Shown here one piece after another: positions 19,979 through 29,382 of a stretch of DNA of 64,000 bases. The translations under genes and the position numbers were made by a program. Origin of the DNA: Methylophilus sp. (lineage in GTDB: Bacteria > Pseudomonadota > Gammaproteobacteria > Burkholderiales > Methylophilaceae); assembly GCA_030696695.1 (NCBI GenBank), contig JAUYRP010000012.1, positions 1-64,000 on the forward strand, in the 5' to 3' direction. Within the stretch, counting starts at the first letter, position 1; each line of letters opens with the position of its first letter. The notes beneath the pieces were generated by a model, which saw only the letters and a list, made by a program, of their open reading frames with translations, had not been told where the DNA came from and ran no database searches.

Positions 19979-20704
19979 CTACATATTTGATGTTGATTGA
20001 TTGAGGCTTGGTAAATCAAACAGCAACACTTCACTTTCTACAACTGATTCCAAATGGATATGACTTTCCGCATCTATCATGGCGGCATCGCCCGCAACAA
20101 GCAACTGTCCATTCAAATGCAATTGCCCACGCGCCACTTGCAGGTAGCCACAACGTGACGCTTGGAAGCGATAAGCTAAAGCGTGTTGCTTATCTAATAC
20201 CGCTGCCCATAATTCCACATCTTGATGCACCATGAGCGAATCCTCACGTGCATTTGGTGATGCCACCAAGCACCAATGGTTTAGTTTCCTTTCATGCGAA
20301 ATAGTTTTATCTTCATAACTTGGTGGCAAGCCATCTTGTGATGGCAACAGCCAAATTTGCAGCAAATGCGCTTCAGAATCAGCGGAGGCATTTATTTCAC
20401 TATGTCGCACGCCGGTGCCCGCTGTCATGCGCTGCACATCGCCAGCACGTATCACCGCACCATTGCCCATGCTATCTTCATGCTTGATTTCACCCGCCAA
20501 CATATAAGTAATAATTTCCATATCACGATGGCTGTGCATTCCAAAGCCCGTGCCACCAGCAATTTTATCTTCGTTAATGACACGCAATACAGAGTAATTC
20601 ATATGAGCTGGATCGTAATACTCAGCAAATGAGAAAGAATGATAACTATCCAACCATCCATGATTAGCATGCCCACGTGCTTGTGATTTTCTAAGGCTTA
20701 TCAT
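19979..20704 (-). CDS. Pirin family protein (bicupin)
   Basis: 241 residues. The N-terminal cupin carries the pirin metal-site signature: GFGMHSHRDMEIITYMLAGE followed by the HRDME-type His/Glu set and QRMTAGTGVRHSE. It resembles the YhhW quercetin 2,3-dioxygenase-like subgroup. The true substrate is not predictable. It is the first gene of a stress-type operon, divergent from a LysR regulator, with a dyad 10 bp before its start codon. Confidence 0.92.
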   Translation of the reverse strand: MISLRKSQARGHANHGWLDSYHSFSFAEYYDPAHMNYSVLRVINEDKIAGGTGFGMHSHRDMEIITYMLAGEIKHEDSMGNGAVIRAGDVQRMTAGTGVRHSEINASADSEAHLLQIWLLPSQDGLPPSYEDKTISHERKLNHWCLVASPNAREDSLMVHQDVELWAAVLDKQHALAYRFQASRCGYLQVARGQLHLNGQLLVAGDAAMIDAESHIHLESVVESEVLLFDLPSLNQSTSNM

Positions 20705-20713
20705 ATAGTCTTG

Positions 20714-20728
20714 TTCAACATCCTTGAA
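20714..20728. promoter_or_regulatory. Dyad TTCAA-N5-TTGAA, pirin side
   Basis: A perfect 5+5 inverted repeat with a 5-bp centre (CATCC), ten bases upstream of the pirin ATG. It contains a T-N11-A core typical of LysR sites. An identical pair of arms occurs 77 bp away beside the lysR start. Confidence 0.6.
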
Positions 20729-20790
20729 TTGATTAATACATGATATATATACAAAACATCCATGAATAGCGAATTATTCTGCTTAAGTTA

Positions 20791-20805
20791 TTCAAAAATA
20801 TTGAA
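20791..20805. promoter_or_regulatory. Dyad TTCAA-N5-TTGAA, lysR side
   Basis: The same arms as the dyad at 20714, with centre AAATA, eight bases upstream of the LysR ATG. Its position over the ribosome-binding region fits autoregulation. The two dyads are 77 bp apart, about seven helical turns, so one face of DNA could carry a looped tetramer. Confidence 0.6.
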
Positions 20806-20813
20806 CATTAGCC

Positions 20814-21725
20814 ATGCTTAAACTTTCGATTGACGCTTTAGAAGTGATTGATGCGATTGCACGTAAAGGTAGCTTTGCCGCTGCTGCAGAGTCATTATTT
20901 CGCGTACCTTCTGCTATCACCTACACCATTCGAAAATTGGAAGAAGATTTGGGTGTTGCCATTTTTGATCGCAGTGGTCACCGTGCCAATCTCACCGAAG
21001 CTGGAGCAGAATTGCTCAAAGAGGGACGCTATCTGCTAGATGCAGCCCATGCGCTCGAATCGCGCGTGAAACGTGTGGCAACTGGTGTAGAGACAGACAT
21101 TGGCATTGCAATCAACGATTTGTTTAGCAATCGTGCCGTGTTTCACATATTAGAAGATTTCTACGCGCAAGGGTTTGGCACGCGAGTGAAAGTCATGCGC
21201 GAGGTGTTTGGCGGTAGTTGGGATGCGCTACTCTCAGGCAGAGCAGATATTTCTATAGGCGCGCCCGGCGAAGCCCCGCCTGGCGGAGGTTTTAGCACAA
21301 AGTTATTGGGGCAGCTTGAATTTGTGTTTGCCGTAGCGCCCAACCATCCGTTAGCACAATTGCCTGAGCCGCTAGACAATCAAGATATTATCCAGCACCG
21401 TGCAGTGGCCGCTGCTGATAGCTCGCGTAACTTGCCACCACGGACCTCTGGTATTTTGTCTGGTCAGGATGTACTCACCGTACCCGATATGCAAAGTAAG
21501 CTAGAGGCGCAAATGGCAGGATTAGGTGTAGGCTATTTGCCAATCAATCTGGCTAAACAACATGCTAATCTTGGTAAACTCATGATCAAAGAAGTCGCTG
21601 AATCAAAAACGTTGGCACCTACGTTTATTGCGTGGTCAAATCAAAGAACTACACAAATGGGCAAAGCGCAACAATGGATGCTGAAACAATTAGAACAATT
21701 AACACTAGATGAACTGCTGATGTAA
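20814..21725 (+). CDS. LysR family transcriptional regulator
   Basis: 303 residues. The winged helix-turn-helix occupies about 1-62 (LEVIDAIARKGSFAAAAESL, then IRKLEEDLGVAIFDR), and the periplasmic-binding-like effector domain spans about 90-295. It is divergent from pirin-YceI-OYE across 109 bp holding two identical dyads, so these genes are its likely targets. The effector is unknown. Downstream genes start 35 bp later and may be cotranscribed. Confidence 0.93.
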   Translation: MLKLSIDALEVIDAIARKGSFAAAAESLFRVPSAITYTIRKLEEDLGVAIFDRSGHRANLTEAGAELLKEGRYLLDAAHALESRVKRVATGVETDIGIAINDLFSNRAVFHILEDFYAQGFGTRVKVMREVFGGSWDALLSGRADISIGAPGEAPPGGGFSTKLLGQLEFVFAVAPNHPLAQLPEPLDNQDIIQHRAVAAADSSRNLPPRTSGILSGQDVLTVPDMQSKLEAQMAGLGVGYLPINLAKQHANLGKLMIKEVAESKTLAPTFIAWSNQRTTQMGKAQQWMLKQLEQLTLDELLM

Positions 21726-21760
21726 TGCCAAAATACATAAACTTGATTTAAGGATATCGC

Positions 21761-22219
21761 ATGTCGCAAGATCAACTGCCAGAAGAGTTTGCCCCAGTGA
21801 ATAAAATAGCCATTAAAGCTATGCTTTGGCTCAATGGATTTGCCCACGTCATTATTGGCTTGGCGCTCGCTGTTTCTATTTTGATGTTTACTTGGCTGTT
21901 TTTTATTGATGTGAAAGAAGCCGCTTATGCACACAACCTTGTGCATGGCTTTTTACATGCGCTCGGCACGCTAATGTTGTTGTGGGCAGTGTCTGCCCTT
22001 ATCTCCGCAGAAATCCGTTATTTGCGTGGCCATAAGCTATTAGTAGAAACGTTTATTGAAGTAGTACTGGTAATGTTTTTACGTAAACTCATTGTGATTC
22101 CAGTGCAAGAAGCATCTCCCACCTATCAAGAAATTGGCATCTGGCTTGGCGGAGCGTTTGTCATTGGCTTGATATATGTGCTTGTTCGTTGGGCAGATAA
22201 ACAGCAAACTTCCAATTAA
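21761..22219 (+). CDS. PsiE-like integral membrane protein
   Basis: 152 residues with four predicted membrane helices (about 24-48, 62-85, 98-115, 128-145). Helix order and motifs (HGFLHALGTLMLLWAVSAL, HKLLVETFIEVVLVMFLRKL) match the PsiE phosphate-starvation-inducible family. No function is established; the family name reflects expression in E. coli. It is followed after 9 bp by tadA. Confidence 0.75.
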   Translation: MSQDQLPEEFAPVNKIAIKAMLWLNGFAHVIIGLALAVSILMFTWLFFIDVKEAAYAHNLVHGFLHALGTLMLLWAVSALISAEIRYLRGHKLLVETFIEVVLVMFLRKLIVIPVQEASPTYQEIGIWLGGAFVIGLIYVLVRWADKQQTSN

Positions 22220-22690
<471 letters not shown>

Positions 22691-22752
22691 CGCAATGTAT
22701 GGCATGCGTTTCAACTCATTGCTTAATTTAATTGCTTAGCTATAGTTGCAAT

Positions 22753-22780
22753 AAAAAAACCCGCCGAAGCGGGTTTTTTT
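22753..22780. terminator. Bidirectional Rho-independent terminator
   Basis: A 12-bp stem AAAAAAACCCGC / GCGGGTTTTTTT with tetraloop CGAA. It serves both the LysR-PsiE-tadA transcript and the convergent BI-1 gene. Confidence 0.95.
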
Positions 22781-22796
22781 ATTGGCTAACCATTGA

Positions 22797-23483
22797 TTAG
22801 TCGTTGTTGCCAAATGACATCAAGATACTCAATAAATTAGCAAAGATATTGTAGATGCTAATGTACAACCCTAAAGTTGCCATCACGTAGTTAGTTTCAC
22901 CACCGCGAATAATACTGTTGACTTGATACAGAATAAACCCTGAAGAAATCAAAATAATCACTCCAGAAATCGCTAATGATAACGCTGGAATTTGGAAGAA
23001 GATGTTTGCCACAATTGCGACTAAGGCTAACACCATACCAATCATCAAAAACTTGCCCATATTGCTCAAGTCACGTTTAGTGGTGGTAGCAATGCCAGCC
23101 ATGGTCAAGAAGATTAAACCTGTACCACCAGCCGCTAAGCCAACTAGTTGCGCACCATCACGCATATTAAGCGCATGCTGTAATAGTGGGCCTAACATAA
23201 TGCCCAACAGGAATGTGTATGCAAGTAACAGCAAAATACCAAAACTGTTGTTGCGATTAGCCATAATTGCCATTTGCATACCGATAGTAACTAATATAAA
23301 CGCACCAAACGCCATAAATGGGTGTTGCGCAATAATACTGAAATCAATTCCCATCCCAACAAATGCACCAATTACGGTTGGAATCATGGTTAAACCGAGC
23401 AAAGCATATGTGTTGCGCAACACTTTATTTTGCGTTGTGGATAAACTTCCCTCGCGACCTAATACTTGCATATTGTCTGACAT
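22797..23483 (-). CDS. Bax inhibitor-1/YccA family membrane protein
   Basis: 228 residues, seven membrane helices. The N-terminal NTYALLGLTMIPTVIGAFVGM and the final ASP-containing loop region resemble YbhL/YccA proteins. An AAAGGA motif precedes the ATG by about seven bases. Bacterial homologues have been reported as pH-sensitive calcium leak channels or FtsH modulators (YccA); which applies here cannot be told. Monocistronic, bracketed by terminators. Confidence 0.92.
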   Translation of the reverse strand: MSDNMQVLGREGSLSTTQNKVLRNTYALLGLTMIPTVIGAFVGMGIDFSIIAQHPFMAFGAFILVTIGMQMAIMANRNNSFGILLLLAYTFLLGIMLGPLLQHALNMRDGAQLVGLAAGGTGLIFLTMAGIATTTKRDLSNMGKFLMIGMVLALVAIVANIFFQIPALSLAISGVIILISSGFILYQVNSIIRGGETNYVMATLGLYISIYNIFANLLSILMSFGNND

Positions 23484-23546
23484 TACATTTCCTTTAATCT
23501 AAAATTGCCAAATAGCAACACTGTTAAGATAACGACTAACGTTAAA

Positions 23547-23583
23547 AGTTTCAAGTGAATTTTTGTGACAGTATGTTGAAACT
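23547..23583 (-). terminator. Terminator-like inverted repeat after nagZ
   Basis: On the minus strand, AGTTTCAA pairs with TTGAAACT across a 21-base spacer and is followed by TTT. It lies 7 bp beyond the nagZ stop. The long loop makes it weak as an intrinsic terminator. Confidence 0.35.
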
Positions 23584-23589
23584 CAAGGC

Positions 23590-24636
23590 TTAGGCGAATA
23601 AATCACCTTCTTTTTTACCCACCATTGCTACGCGCTTCACTGCATCTGCATACAGGTTCGTTTCGCGGAGTTGCGTCATCGTGTGTGGGTGATGCGCGCC
23701 ATGCATACGGGCTAAACGTGCAATACTTTGTGCAGGCATTTTCCACGCTAAATTAGCCAGTAGTTCGTCTGCTAAATCTGGCCGGTTACACAACAGCACC
23801 ATATCGCAGCCTGCATTCAACGCAGCCAAACTACGCGTAGTCACATCTCCGCCGACAGTGGCGCCTTCCATGCTCAAATCATCACTAAAAATCACACCAT
23901 TAAAGCCTAAGCGCTCGCGCAATTCTTTTTGTAGCCATTTGCTTGAAAAACCTGCGGGTTTGTCATCCACTTTGGGGTATATCACATGTGCAGGCATGAT
24001 CGCAGGCAAGCCCTCATCAATCATTTGTCTGAATGGTTGCATGTCATTTTGCGCAATTTGATCAAACTCACGCTCATCAATTGGAATGCTCACATGTGAA
24101 TCGGCAACTACAAAGCCATGCCCTGGGAAGTGCTTACCTACGGCGGCCATGCCACCCTTTTTGAGCCCTTGCATTAAGCTGAAAGCCAGCTGATTAATGG
24201 CTTGTGGGTCACGGTGGAATGCACGGTTGCCAATCACCAAACTATCCCCATAGTCCATGTCTAGTACTGGGGTAAAACTAAAATCAATGCCGTGGGCACG
24301 TAACTCGGCCGCCAGCACAAACCCTGCTTCGACCGCCAGCTCGCGTGCGCGCTTGGGACTTTCATCCCACACATGTCCAAACTCACGCATGGGTGGAATT
24401 TTAGTAAAGCCTTCTCTAAAGCGCTGTACTCGGCCACCCTCATGATCCACTGCAATTAATAATGGTGGTTGCCTAATGGCATGGATGCTGGCTGTCAGCG
24501 CTTTTAGTTGCTCGCAAGAGATAAAATTACGTGCAAATAAAATCACGCCACCCACTAACGGATGTTGTAAACGTCGAATGTCATCGGCAGTCAATTCTGT
24601 ACCGACTACGTCTAACATAACTGGACCTAAACTCAT
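23590..24636 (-). CDS. nagZ: Beta-N-acetylhexosaminidase NagZ
   Basis: 348 residues from the ATG at 24636; 23 more open codons upstream lack the family sequence. Glycoside hydrolase family 3, cytoplasmic, removing GlcNAc from 1,6-anhydro-MurNAc peptides in cell-wall recycling. The histidine/aspartate catalytic loop KHFPGHGFVVADSH is complete, preceded by IAVDHEGGRVQRF and followed by the nucleophile Asp in GVIFSDDLSMEGA. A GGAA lies about 8 bases upstream. It stands alone, divergent from the CsbD-like gene. Confidence 0.95.
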   Translation of the reverse strand: MSLGPVMLDVVGTELTADDIRRLQHPLVGGVILFARNFISCEQLKALTASIHAIRQPPLLIAVDHEGGRVQRFREGFTKIPPMREFGHVWDESPKRARELAVEAGFVLAAELRAHGIDFSFTPVLDMDYGDSLVIGNRAFHRDPQAINQLAFSLMQGLKKGGMAAVGKHFPGHGFVVADSHVSIPIDEREFDQIAQNDMQPFRQMIDEGLPAIMPAHVIYPKVDDKPAGFSSKWLQKELRERLGFNGVIFSDDLSMEGATVGGDVTTRSLAALNAGCDMVLLCNRPDLADELLANLAWKMPAQSIARLARMHGAHHPHTMTQLRETNLYADAVKRVAMVGKKEGDLFA

Positions 24637-24840
24637 TTTGTTATTTTCCAAAAAAAATACTGCAAAGCTGCCGATGAATCTTTTTGGCATTTTAGCTGAA
24701 AGCACTTCATTTAATATTTTTTAAACAATCCTTGCTTATGATTGTAGGAGTTATCTGATAACAATTTAAGGAAAAAGGCAATTCTTACCTTCAAAGAAAC
24801 CCTGTTTAATCGCTCCATAACAACAGCATGGGAGAACTAA

Positions 24841-25032
24841 ATGAGTCCGTACGTAATTTATGGCCGTTTAACGCAATTAAAAGGCAAGACCAAATCGACT
24901 TTAGGCAAACTGACAGGTAATCACTCACTTATGGCGTCAGGCAAAAAAGATTTGATTGCAGGTGAACTGCAAGCAAGGTACACACTTAACACCGATGAAG
25001 CACAGACGATTAAAGAATGGAATCTGTTTTAA
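24841..25032 (+). CDS. CsbD-like small stress protein
   Basis: 63 residues. The pattern GRLTQLKGKTKSTLGKLTGN, then a lysine/aspartate middle and LQARYTLNTDEAQTIKEW, follows the CsbD fold (general-stress proteins of unknown mechanism). A GGGAGAAC ribosome-binding site lies 4 bases before the ATG. Its TAA overlaps the stop of the convergent methyltransferase gene. Confidence 0.75.
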   Translation: MSPYVIYGRLTQLKGKTKSTLGKLTGNHSLMASGKKDLIAGELQARYTLNTDEAQTIKEWNLF

Positions 25033-26168
25033 GCGCCTAATTTTAATCGATACAGCGAAGTCACTTCTTTAGACCGCGCTGGATATAGCGGGTCTGATTG
25101 ATCGCTGGCTTTGGCATGCTTAGGCGCAACACTTAACTGTTCTACGACAGTGAGTCCAGCCTCAGCAACCCATTGAGTTAATGCATCTGGCGCACGCAAC
25201 CCCAAATGCTCCGCTAAGTCAGACATCACTAACCAAGCTTCTCCATCAGCATTTAGATGTGTCTGAATGCCATGCAAATACCCCTTTAACATCGCGCTAT
25301 TTGGATCATATATCGCATGCTCAATTGGCGCGTTGGCTTTTGCGGGTAGCCAAGGGGGATTACATACAATCAAATCCGCTTTGCCTTCAGGGAACATATC
25401 CACCTGCTGCACTTGAATATATTGCGTCAAACTTAGCTGTTGGATATTTTCACTCGCACAGCGTATCGCGCGTTCGCTGTTATCGGTAGCAATCACTTGC
25501 TTCACACCTCGATTGACTAAAATGGCAGCAATCACACCTGTACCGGTACCAATATCAAACGCTACTGTGGGGTTGTTGAGGGGTGCTTGATTAATCAAAT
25601 CTAAATACTCTCCACGCACTGGAGAATACACGCCATAGTGCGCATGCACATGCGCCTGTAAGGCCTCTACATACACGCCTTTTTTGCGCCACTCATGCGC
25701 CCCTATCATACCTAGCAACTCTCTTAATGAAAGCAAGACGGCATTAGGTAATTTATCTCTTTTCTCGTCTATCACTAGCGCGCCCAGCACAGCTTCTTTC
25801 ACATCAGGGGCGCGTTTTAAATCGCACTTTGCATGTTGTAACTCAATGAGTATTTTGTTGGTAATATTGGCGCGTTGAATTTGCCTAGCACGGTGTTGGT
25901 GAAAAGCCTCGGTCAGACTACTGGCCGCTTTGATTGGTTTACGGTCGACGCGACGCGTGATGGCTTGAAGTAACTGCTTGGCATTTTGAAAATCTCCACG
26001 ATATAGCAAGGCAGTACCTTCACAAGCTAATTTATATGCTTCATCCGCCTTGGTTTCATCATTGGCAATCACAATCTGTTTGGGCACCGCCAAGTTGGCC
26101 TCTGAGTGCCAACTTGCTTGCTGTGTTTTATTTTTTTCTTGCCAAGTGGCGGTTTGAAACTGTGTCAA
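25029..26168 (-). CDS. Class I SAM-dependent methyltransferase (NPPW type)
   Basis: 379 residues. A helical N-terminal region (about 1-190) precedes a Rossmann methyltransferase domain: VAFDIGTGTGVIAAIL for SAM binding, IATDNSERAIRCASENI as the acidic loop, and LIVCNPPWLPAK as the catalytic NPPW motif. NPP(Y/W) enzymes modify planar amino groups of glutamine, adenine or guanine, so a ribosomal RNA, DNA or translation-factor target is likely, but none can be named. The stop codon overlaps that of the convergent CsbD-like gene. Confidence 0.85.
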   Translation of the reverse strand: MTQFQTATWQEKNKTQQASWHSEANLAVPKQIVIANDETKADEAYKLACEGTALLYRGDFQNAKQLLQAITRRVDRKPIKAASSLTEAFHQHRARQIQRANITNKILIELQHAKCDLKRAPDVKEAVLGALVIDEKRDKLPNAVLLSLRELLGMIGAHEWRKKGVYVEALQAHVHAHYGVYSPVRGEYLDLINQAPLNNPTVAFDIGTGTGVIAAILVNRGVKQVIATDNSERAIRCASENIQQLSLTQYIQVQQVDMFPEGKADLIVCNPPWLPAKANAPIEHAIYDPNSAMLKGYLHGIQTHLNADGEAWLVMSDLAEHLGLRAPDALTQWVAEAGLTVVEQLSVAPKHAKASDQSDPLYPARSKEVTSLYRLKLGA

Positions 26169-26319
26169 TGAATATCCTTAATGAAACTTAAAATAGGTGA
26201 TGCTGAGAAAAGGCAAGCCATGTGCGCTTTGATAAAGCAGAGATGCGTTAATGCAGAAAGTAGTGATTGTACCGCGAGAGCGCATTGATTACATCAAGCA
26301 GTCACATGCCACCGGATAC

Positions 26320-27024
26320 TCAACGCGTAGTTTCTAGTGTAAATGGATTGAAATCAGTGTCTTTGTCATAATAATCTTCGCGTTCTGCATGTTTTAGGAA
26401 TGCCACCACTTTATACACCACGGGGGTAAAGGCCACTTCTACCAATACTTTGGCGATGATTTGCGCACCAATCACCAACGGGATTTTATCGTTAGGGATA
26501 ATGCCCGTGTTCCAAAACGCCAGTGGCACAAACATCACCGTATCAATGGCCTCACCAAATATCGTGCTGGTAATGGTGCGCTGCCACAAATGCTTGCCTG
26601 CCGCTGCGATTTTCATCTTGGCCATGATATAGCTATTCACAAATTCACCCACAGCAAACGCCACCAAACCGGCCAATGCAATGCGCCATGTGCTACCAAA
26701 TGCCACTTCATACTCATGTTGATTTTGCCAAAACGGCGCGGGGGGCAATGCCACGATCACCCATGCCATCAAGCTTGCGAAGGCTAATCCAGCAAAGCCA
26801 GCCCAAATCACGCGTCTGCTGGCGGCATAGCCATAGACTTCGGTCAGAATATCTCCGAACACGAACGAAATAGGGAAGAATAAAACGCCAGCTCCGAAAG
26901 TGAGTGTGCCTAAAAATGGCGCATCGATTTGCGTAACTTTGGCAGGGCCAATCAAATTAGAGCACACCAGCACGCAGACAAAAGCAGCCATGATTAAATC
27001 GTAATATCGGTACTGCTTTCTCAT
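26320..27024 (-). CDS. yhhQ: Queuosine precursor transporter (YhhQ/VUT family)
   Basis: 234 residues with about six membrane helices. Family segments include KVTQIDAPFLGTLTFGAGVLF, FPISFVFGDILTEVYGYAASRR, and a late ISTIFGEAIDTV-like stretch (here TSTIFGEAIDTVMFVPLAFW). YhhQ imports preQ0/preQ1 for queuosine modification of tRNA. It lies 31 bp beyond the oligopeptide permease gene, in the same direction, and may be cotranscribed without a functional link. Confidence 0.9.
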   Translation of the reverse strand: MRKQYRYYDLIMAAFVCVLVCSNLIGPAKVTQIDAPFLGTLTFGAGVLFFPISFVFGDILTEVYGYAASRRVIWAGFAGLAFASLMAWVIVALPPAPFWQNQHEYEVAFGSTWRIALAGLVAFAVGEFVNSYIMAKMKIAAAGKHLWQRTITSTIFGEAIDTVMFVPLAFWNTGIIPNDKIPLVIGAQIIAKVLVEVAFTPVVYKVVAFLKHAEREDYYDKDTDFNPFTLETTR

Positions 27025-27055
27025 TGCTGACCTCTCGTATTCACAAGACTACATT

Positions 27056-27847
27056 TTAGGCTGTTCTCACATCCAGCTTATCGCGCAGATAATCCCCACC
27101 CAAATTAATCGCCAAAATCAAACTCATCAAACTTAAACCTACAATCAACACATAATGTGGCGCGACTAACATGTAGCGCACTCCGTCACGCAGCATGGCA
27201 CCCCAAGAAGCATTGGGCGCTTGTATGCCTAAGCCTAAAAAAGACAGGCTGGCCTCTGCAATCATGATGCTCGCCAAACTGTAAGTGGCTTCTACCATCA
27301 GCAATGAGGTGAGCAACGGCAAAATATGGCGAGACATCAAACGATAAGGCGTTGCTCCCAACGACTCCGCGGCTTGCACATGCTGGCGATTGCGCAAGCT
27401 AAGAGTTTGACCCCGCGTGAGTCTGGCATAACTCACCCAGCCTGTGAGGCATAAAGCAAACACTAAGTTCAACATACCCGGCCCAAGTACGGCAGCAAAG
27501 GCAATGGCCAGTAAAATACCTGGGAAAGCTAAAAACACATCGGTAATCTGCATGAGCAAACGATCTAGTTTGCCGCCGAAGAAACCTGCCAGCAAACCAA
27601 TGGTCACGCCGATTAGCATGTTAATGATGGTGACAACGATGGCCACCATGATAGAGATTTCAGCACCGCGTAATACGCGCGCCAAAATATCTCGCCCCAA
27701 ATCATCGCTGCCAAACCAATAACGCAGTGATGGCGAAGCTAAGATATGCTGCAAATCAATCGCGTTGCCATGTATATCCAGCAAGCGCGCCAATAACACG
27801 GCACCTAACCAGAAAATGAGAATAGTCAGCGCAAAGGTTCTAGCCAT
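27056..27847 (-). CDS. Peptide ABC transporter permease (DppC/OppC family)
   Basis: 263 residues, six membrane helices. The family's EAA-type loop is seen as AAESLGATPYRLMSRHILP, and the C-terminus has LGLGIQAPNASWGAMLRDG. The early sequence YWFGSDDLGRDILARVLRGAEIS is diagnostic of the DppC side of di/oligopeptide importers. It follows the DppB-type gene with one base of overlap. No ATPase gene (DppD/DppF) is present in the window. Confidence 0.93.
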   Translation of the reverse strand: MARTFALTILIFWLGAVLLARLLDIHGNAIDLQHILASPSLRYWFGSDDLGRDILARVLRGAEISIMVAIVVTIINMLIGVTIGLLAGFFGGKLDRLLMQITDVFLAFPGILLAIAFAAVLGPGMLNLVFALCLTGWVSYARLTRGQTLSLRNRQHVQAAESLGATPYRLMSRHILPLLTSLLMVEATYSLASIMIAEASLSFLGLGIQAPNASWGAMLRDGVRYMLVAPHYVLIVGLSLMSLILAINLGGDYLRDKLDVRTA

Positions 27848-28761
27848 TAAGCGTGCCTCATGCGTGGATCTGCTACTTGATACACAATATCCGTCACTAA
27901 ATTAATCAACACATAGCTTAATGCCACTATCAGTACGCAGGCTTGTGTCACTGGATAATCGCGCTTTTCGATACTTTCGACCAACAATCGGCCAATGCCA
28001 TCCCAACTGAATATGGTTTCTGTTATCACTGTACCCGCCAATAAGCTACCCATTTGCAAACCAACAATGGTAATAATGGGCAGCAGTGCAGCGCGTAACG
28101 CATGTCGTAAAATGACCGTTCGTTCACTCAGCCCTTTAGCACGTGCTGTGCGAATATAGTCATCATTCAGTACTTCTAACAAGCTGGTGCGGGTCATGCG
28201 TGTGAGAATTGCACTTAAGCCAAGCCCTAGTGTGAGCGCTGGCAGAATGATTGAAGCATGATGATCCATCCCGCTGACAGGTAACCAGCCCAACCACACG
28301 GCAAACAACAACATCAGTAATGGCCCTAGCCAAAAAGCCGGCATGGCAGAAAGGCGCACACTGATCAGTGTAATCACAAAATCTTGCCAATGCCCAGCAT
28401 GTAACGCTGCATATATGCCCATAGGCACACCAATCAACACCCCTAAACAGAGGGCCACCACTGCAAGTTGGACGGTTGCGGGATAACGTGCTTTGATGAG
28501 TTCTATAATAGGCGTTTTGGTATGTATGGATTGGCCAAGATCACCGTGCGCCAATTTATTAAGATAGTGTCCAAACTGCACAACGAGGGGTTGATTTAAA
28601 CCTAGCTCCTCGCGCAGGGCTTCACTGTCTGAAGTGCTGGCAGATTCCCCCAACATCACCTCTACGGGATCGCCAGGCACTAAATGAATAAGCAGAAATG
28701 TGAGTAGCAGTACACCAAATACCACTGGAATCACGGAAAATAGTCGCTTGAATAAATGCAT
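27847..28761 (-). CDS. Peptide ABC transporter permease (DppB/OppB family)
   Basis: 304 residues, six membrane helices. The start MHLFKRLFSVIPVVFGVLLLTFLLIHLVPGDP and loop RARAKGLSERTVILRHALRAALLP (here DYIRTARAKGLSERTVILRH) are typical of DppB. It pairs with the overlapping DppC-type gene and probably with the solute-binding lipoprotein at 30146-31588, from which it is separated by an inverted VIT1 gene and the L,D-transpeptidase. Confidence 0.93.
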   Translation of the reverse strand: MHLFKRLFSVIPVVFGVLLLTFLLIHLVPGDPVEVMLGESASTSDSEALREELGLNQPLVVQFGHYLNKLAHGDLGQSIHTKTPIIELIKARYPATVQLAVVALCLGVLIGVPMGIYAALHAGHWQDFVITLISVRLSAMPAFWLGPLLMLLFAVWLGWLPVSGMDHHASIILPALTLGLGLSAILTRMTRTSLLEVLNDDYIRTARAKGLSERTVILRHALRAALLPIITIVGLQMGSLLAGTVITETIFSWDGIGRLLVESIEKRDYPVTQACVLIVALSYVLINLVTDIVYQVADPRMRHA

Positions 28762-28808
28762 TCAGTTTAGTTTTCTATATCCATCATCACGCACAAGCTG
28801 ACTAATCA

Positions 28809-29291
28809 CTAGGCTTCTTGAATCAACACTTGAGTACCTACAGGTACTGTGTCAAACAATTGAATAATATCGGCATTGCGCATACGCACGCAGCCATGTG
28901 AGCCCACCTGCCCCATGTCGGTACTATCGGGTGTGCCATGAATGTAAATATACCGTTGCATGGTATCCACATTACCTAAGCGATTTTTGCCTACCTCTTT
29001 GCCACTCAACCACAAAATACGGGTCAATATCCAATCACGATTGGGAAACGCTGCCATTAAGTCTGGCGTACAAATTTCACCTGTGGGTCGACGTCCAACA
29101 AACACTGTATTGGCTGGAGCACCCTCCCCAATTTTGGCACGGATGATATGCTCGCCTAGCGGCGTGCACCCACTGTCTTTTTCACAGCCTACGCCATTGG
29201 CTGCCGTTGAAATCGGATACTGTGCCAGCAATTCGTGGTGATCGCTTAGCAAGGTAAGCGTTTGTCGTTGAATGGAGATTTCGATATACAT
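28809..29291 (-). CDS. L,D-transpeptidase (YkuD domain)
   Basis: 160 residues from the ATG at 29291, which opens the domain directly (MYIEISIQRQTLTLL). The YkuD catalytic block is complete: IYIHGTPDSTD, then the nucleophile in GSHGCVRMRNADIIQLFD. I see no signal peptide with this start, though 16 more codons are open upstream (MYACCVLSECRK), not signal-like. Such proteins form 3-3 peptidoglycan crosslinks or attach lipoproteins. The missing export signal is odd and suggests either a mis-called start or a cytoplasmic/unconventional role. Confidence 0.88.
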   Translation of the reverse strand: MYIEISIQRQTLTLLSDHHELLAQYPISTAANGVGCEKDSGCTPLGEHIIRAKIGEGAPANTVFVGRRPTGEICTPDLMAAFPNRDWILTRILWLSGKEVGKNRLGNVDTMQRYIYIHGTPDSTDMGQVGSHGCVRMRNADIIQLFDTVPVGTQVLIQEA

Positions 29292-29382
29292 GATGTGGAG
29301 TATTTTACGGCATTCTGATAAAACACAGCATGCATACAACCAACTTATTGTTATTGTCTAAAATATTGTGTGTCACTTAAAA

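Noticed and set aside
28163-28390. 75-codon frame on minus inside the DppB gene
   Set aside because: Same strand but different frame of a conserved permease; no independent support.
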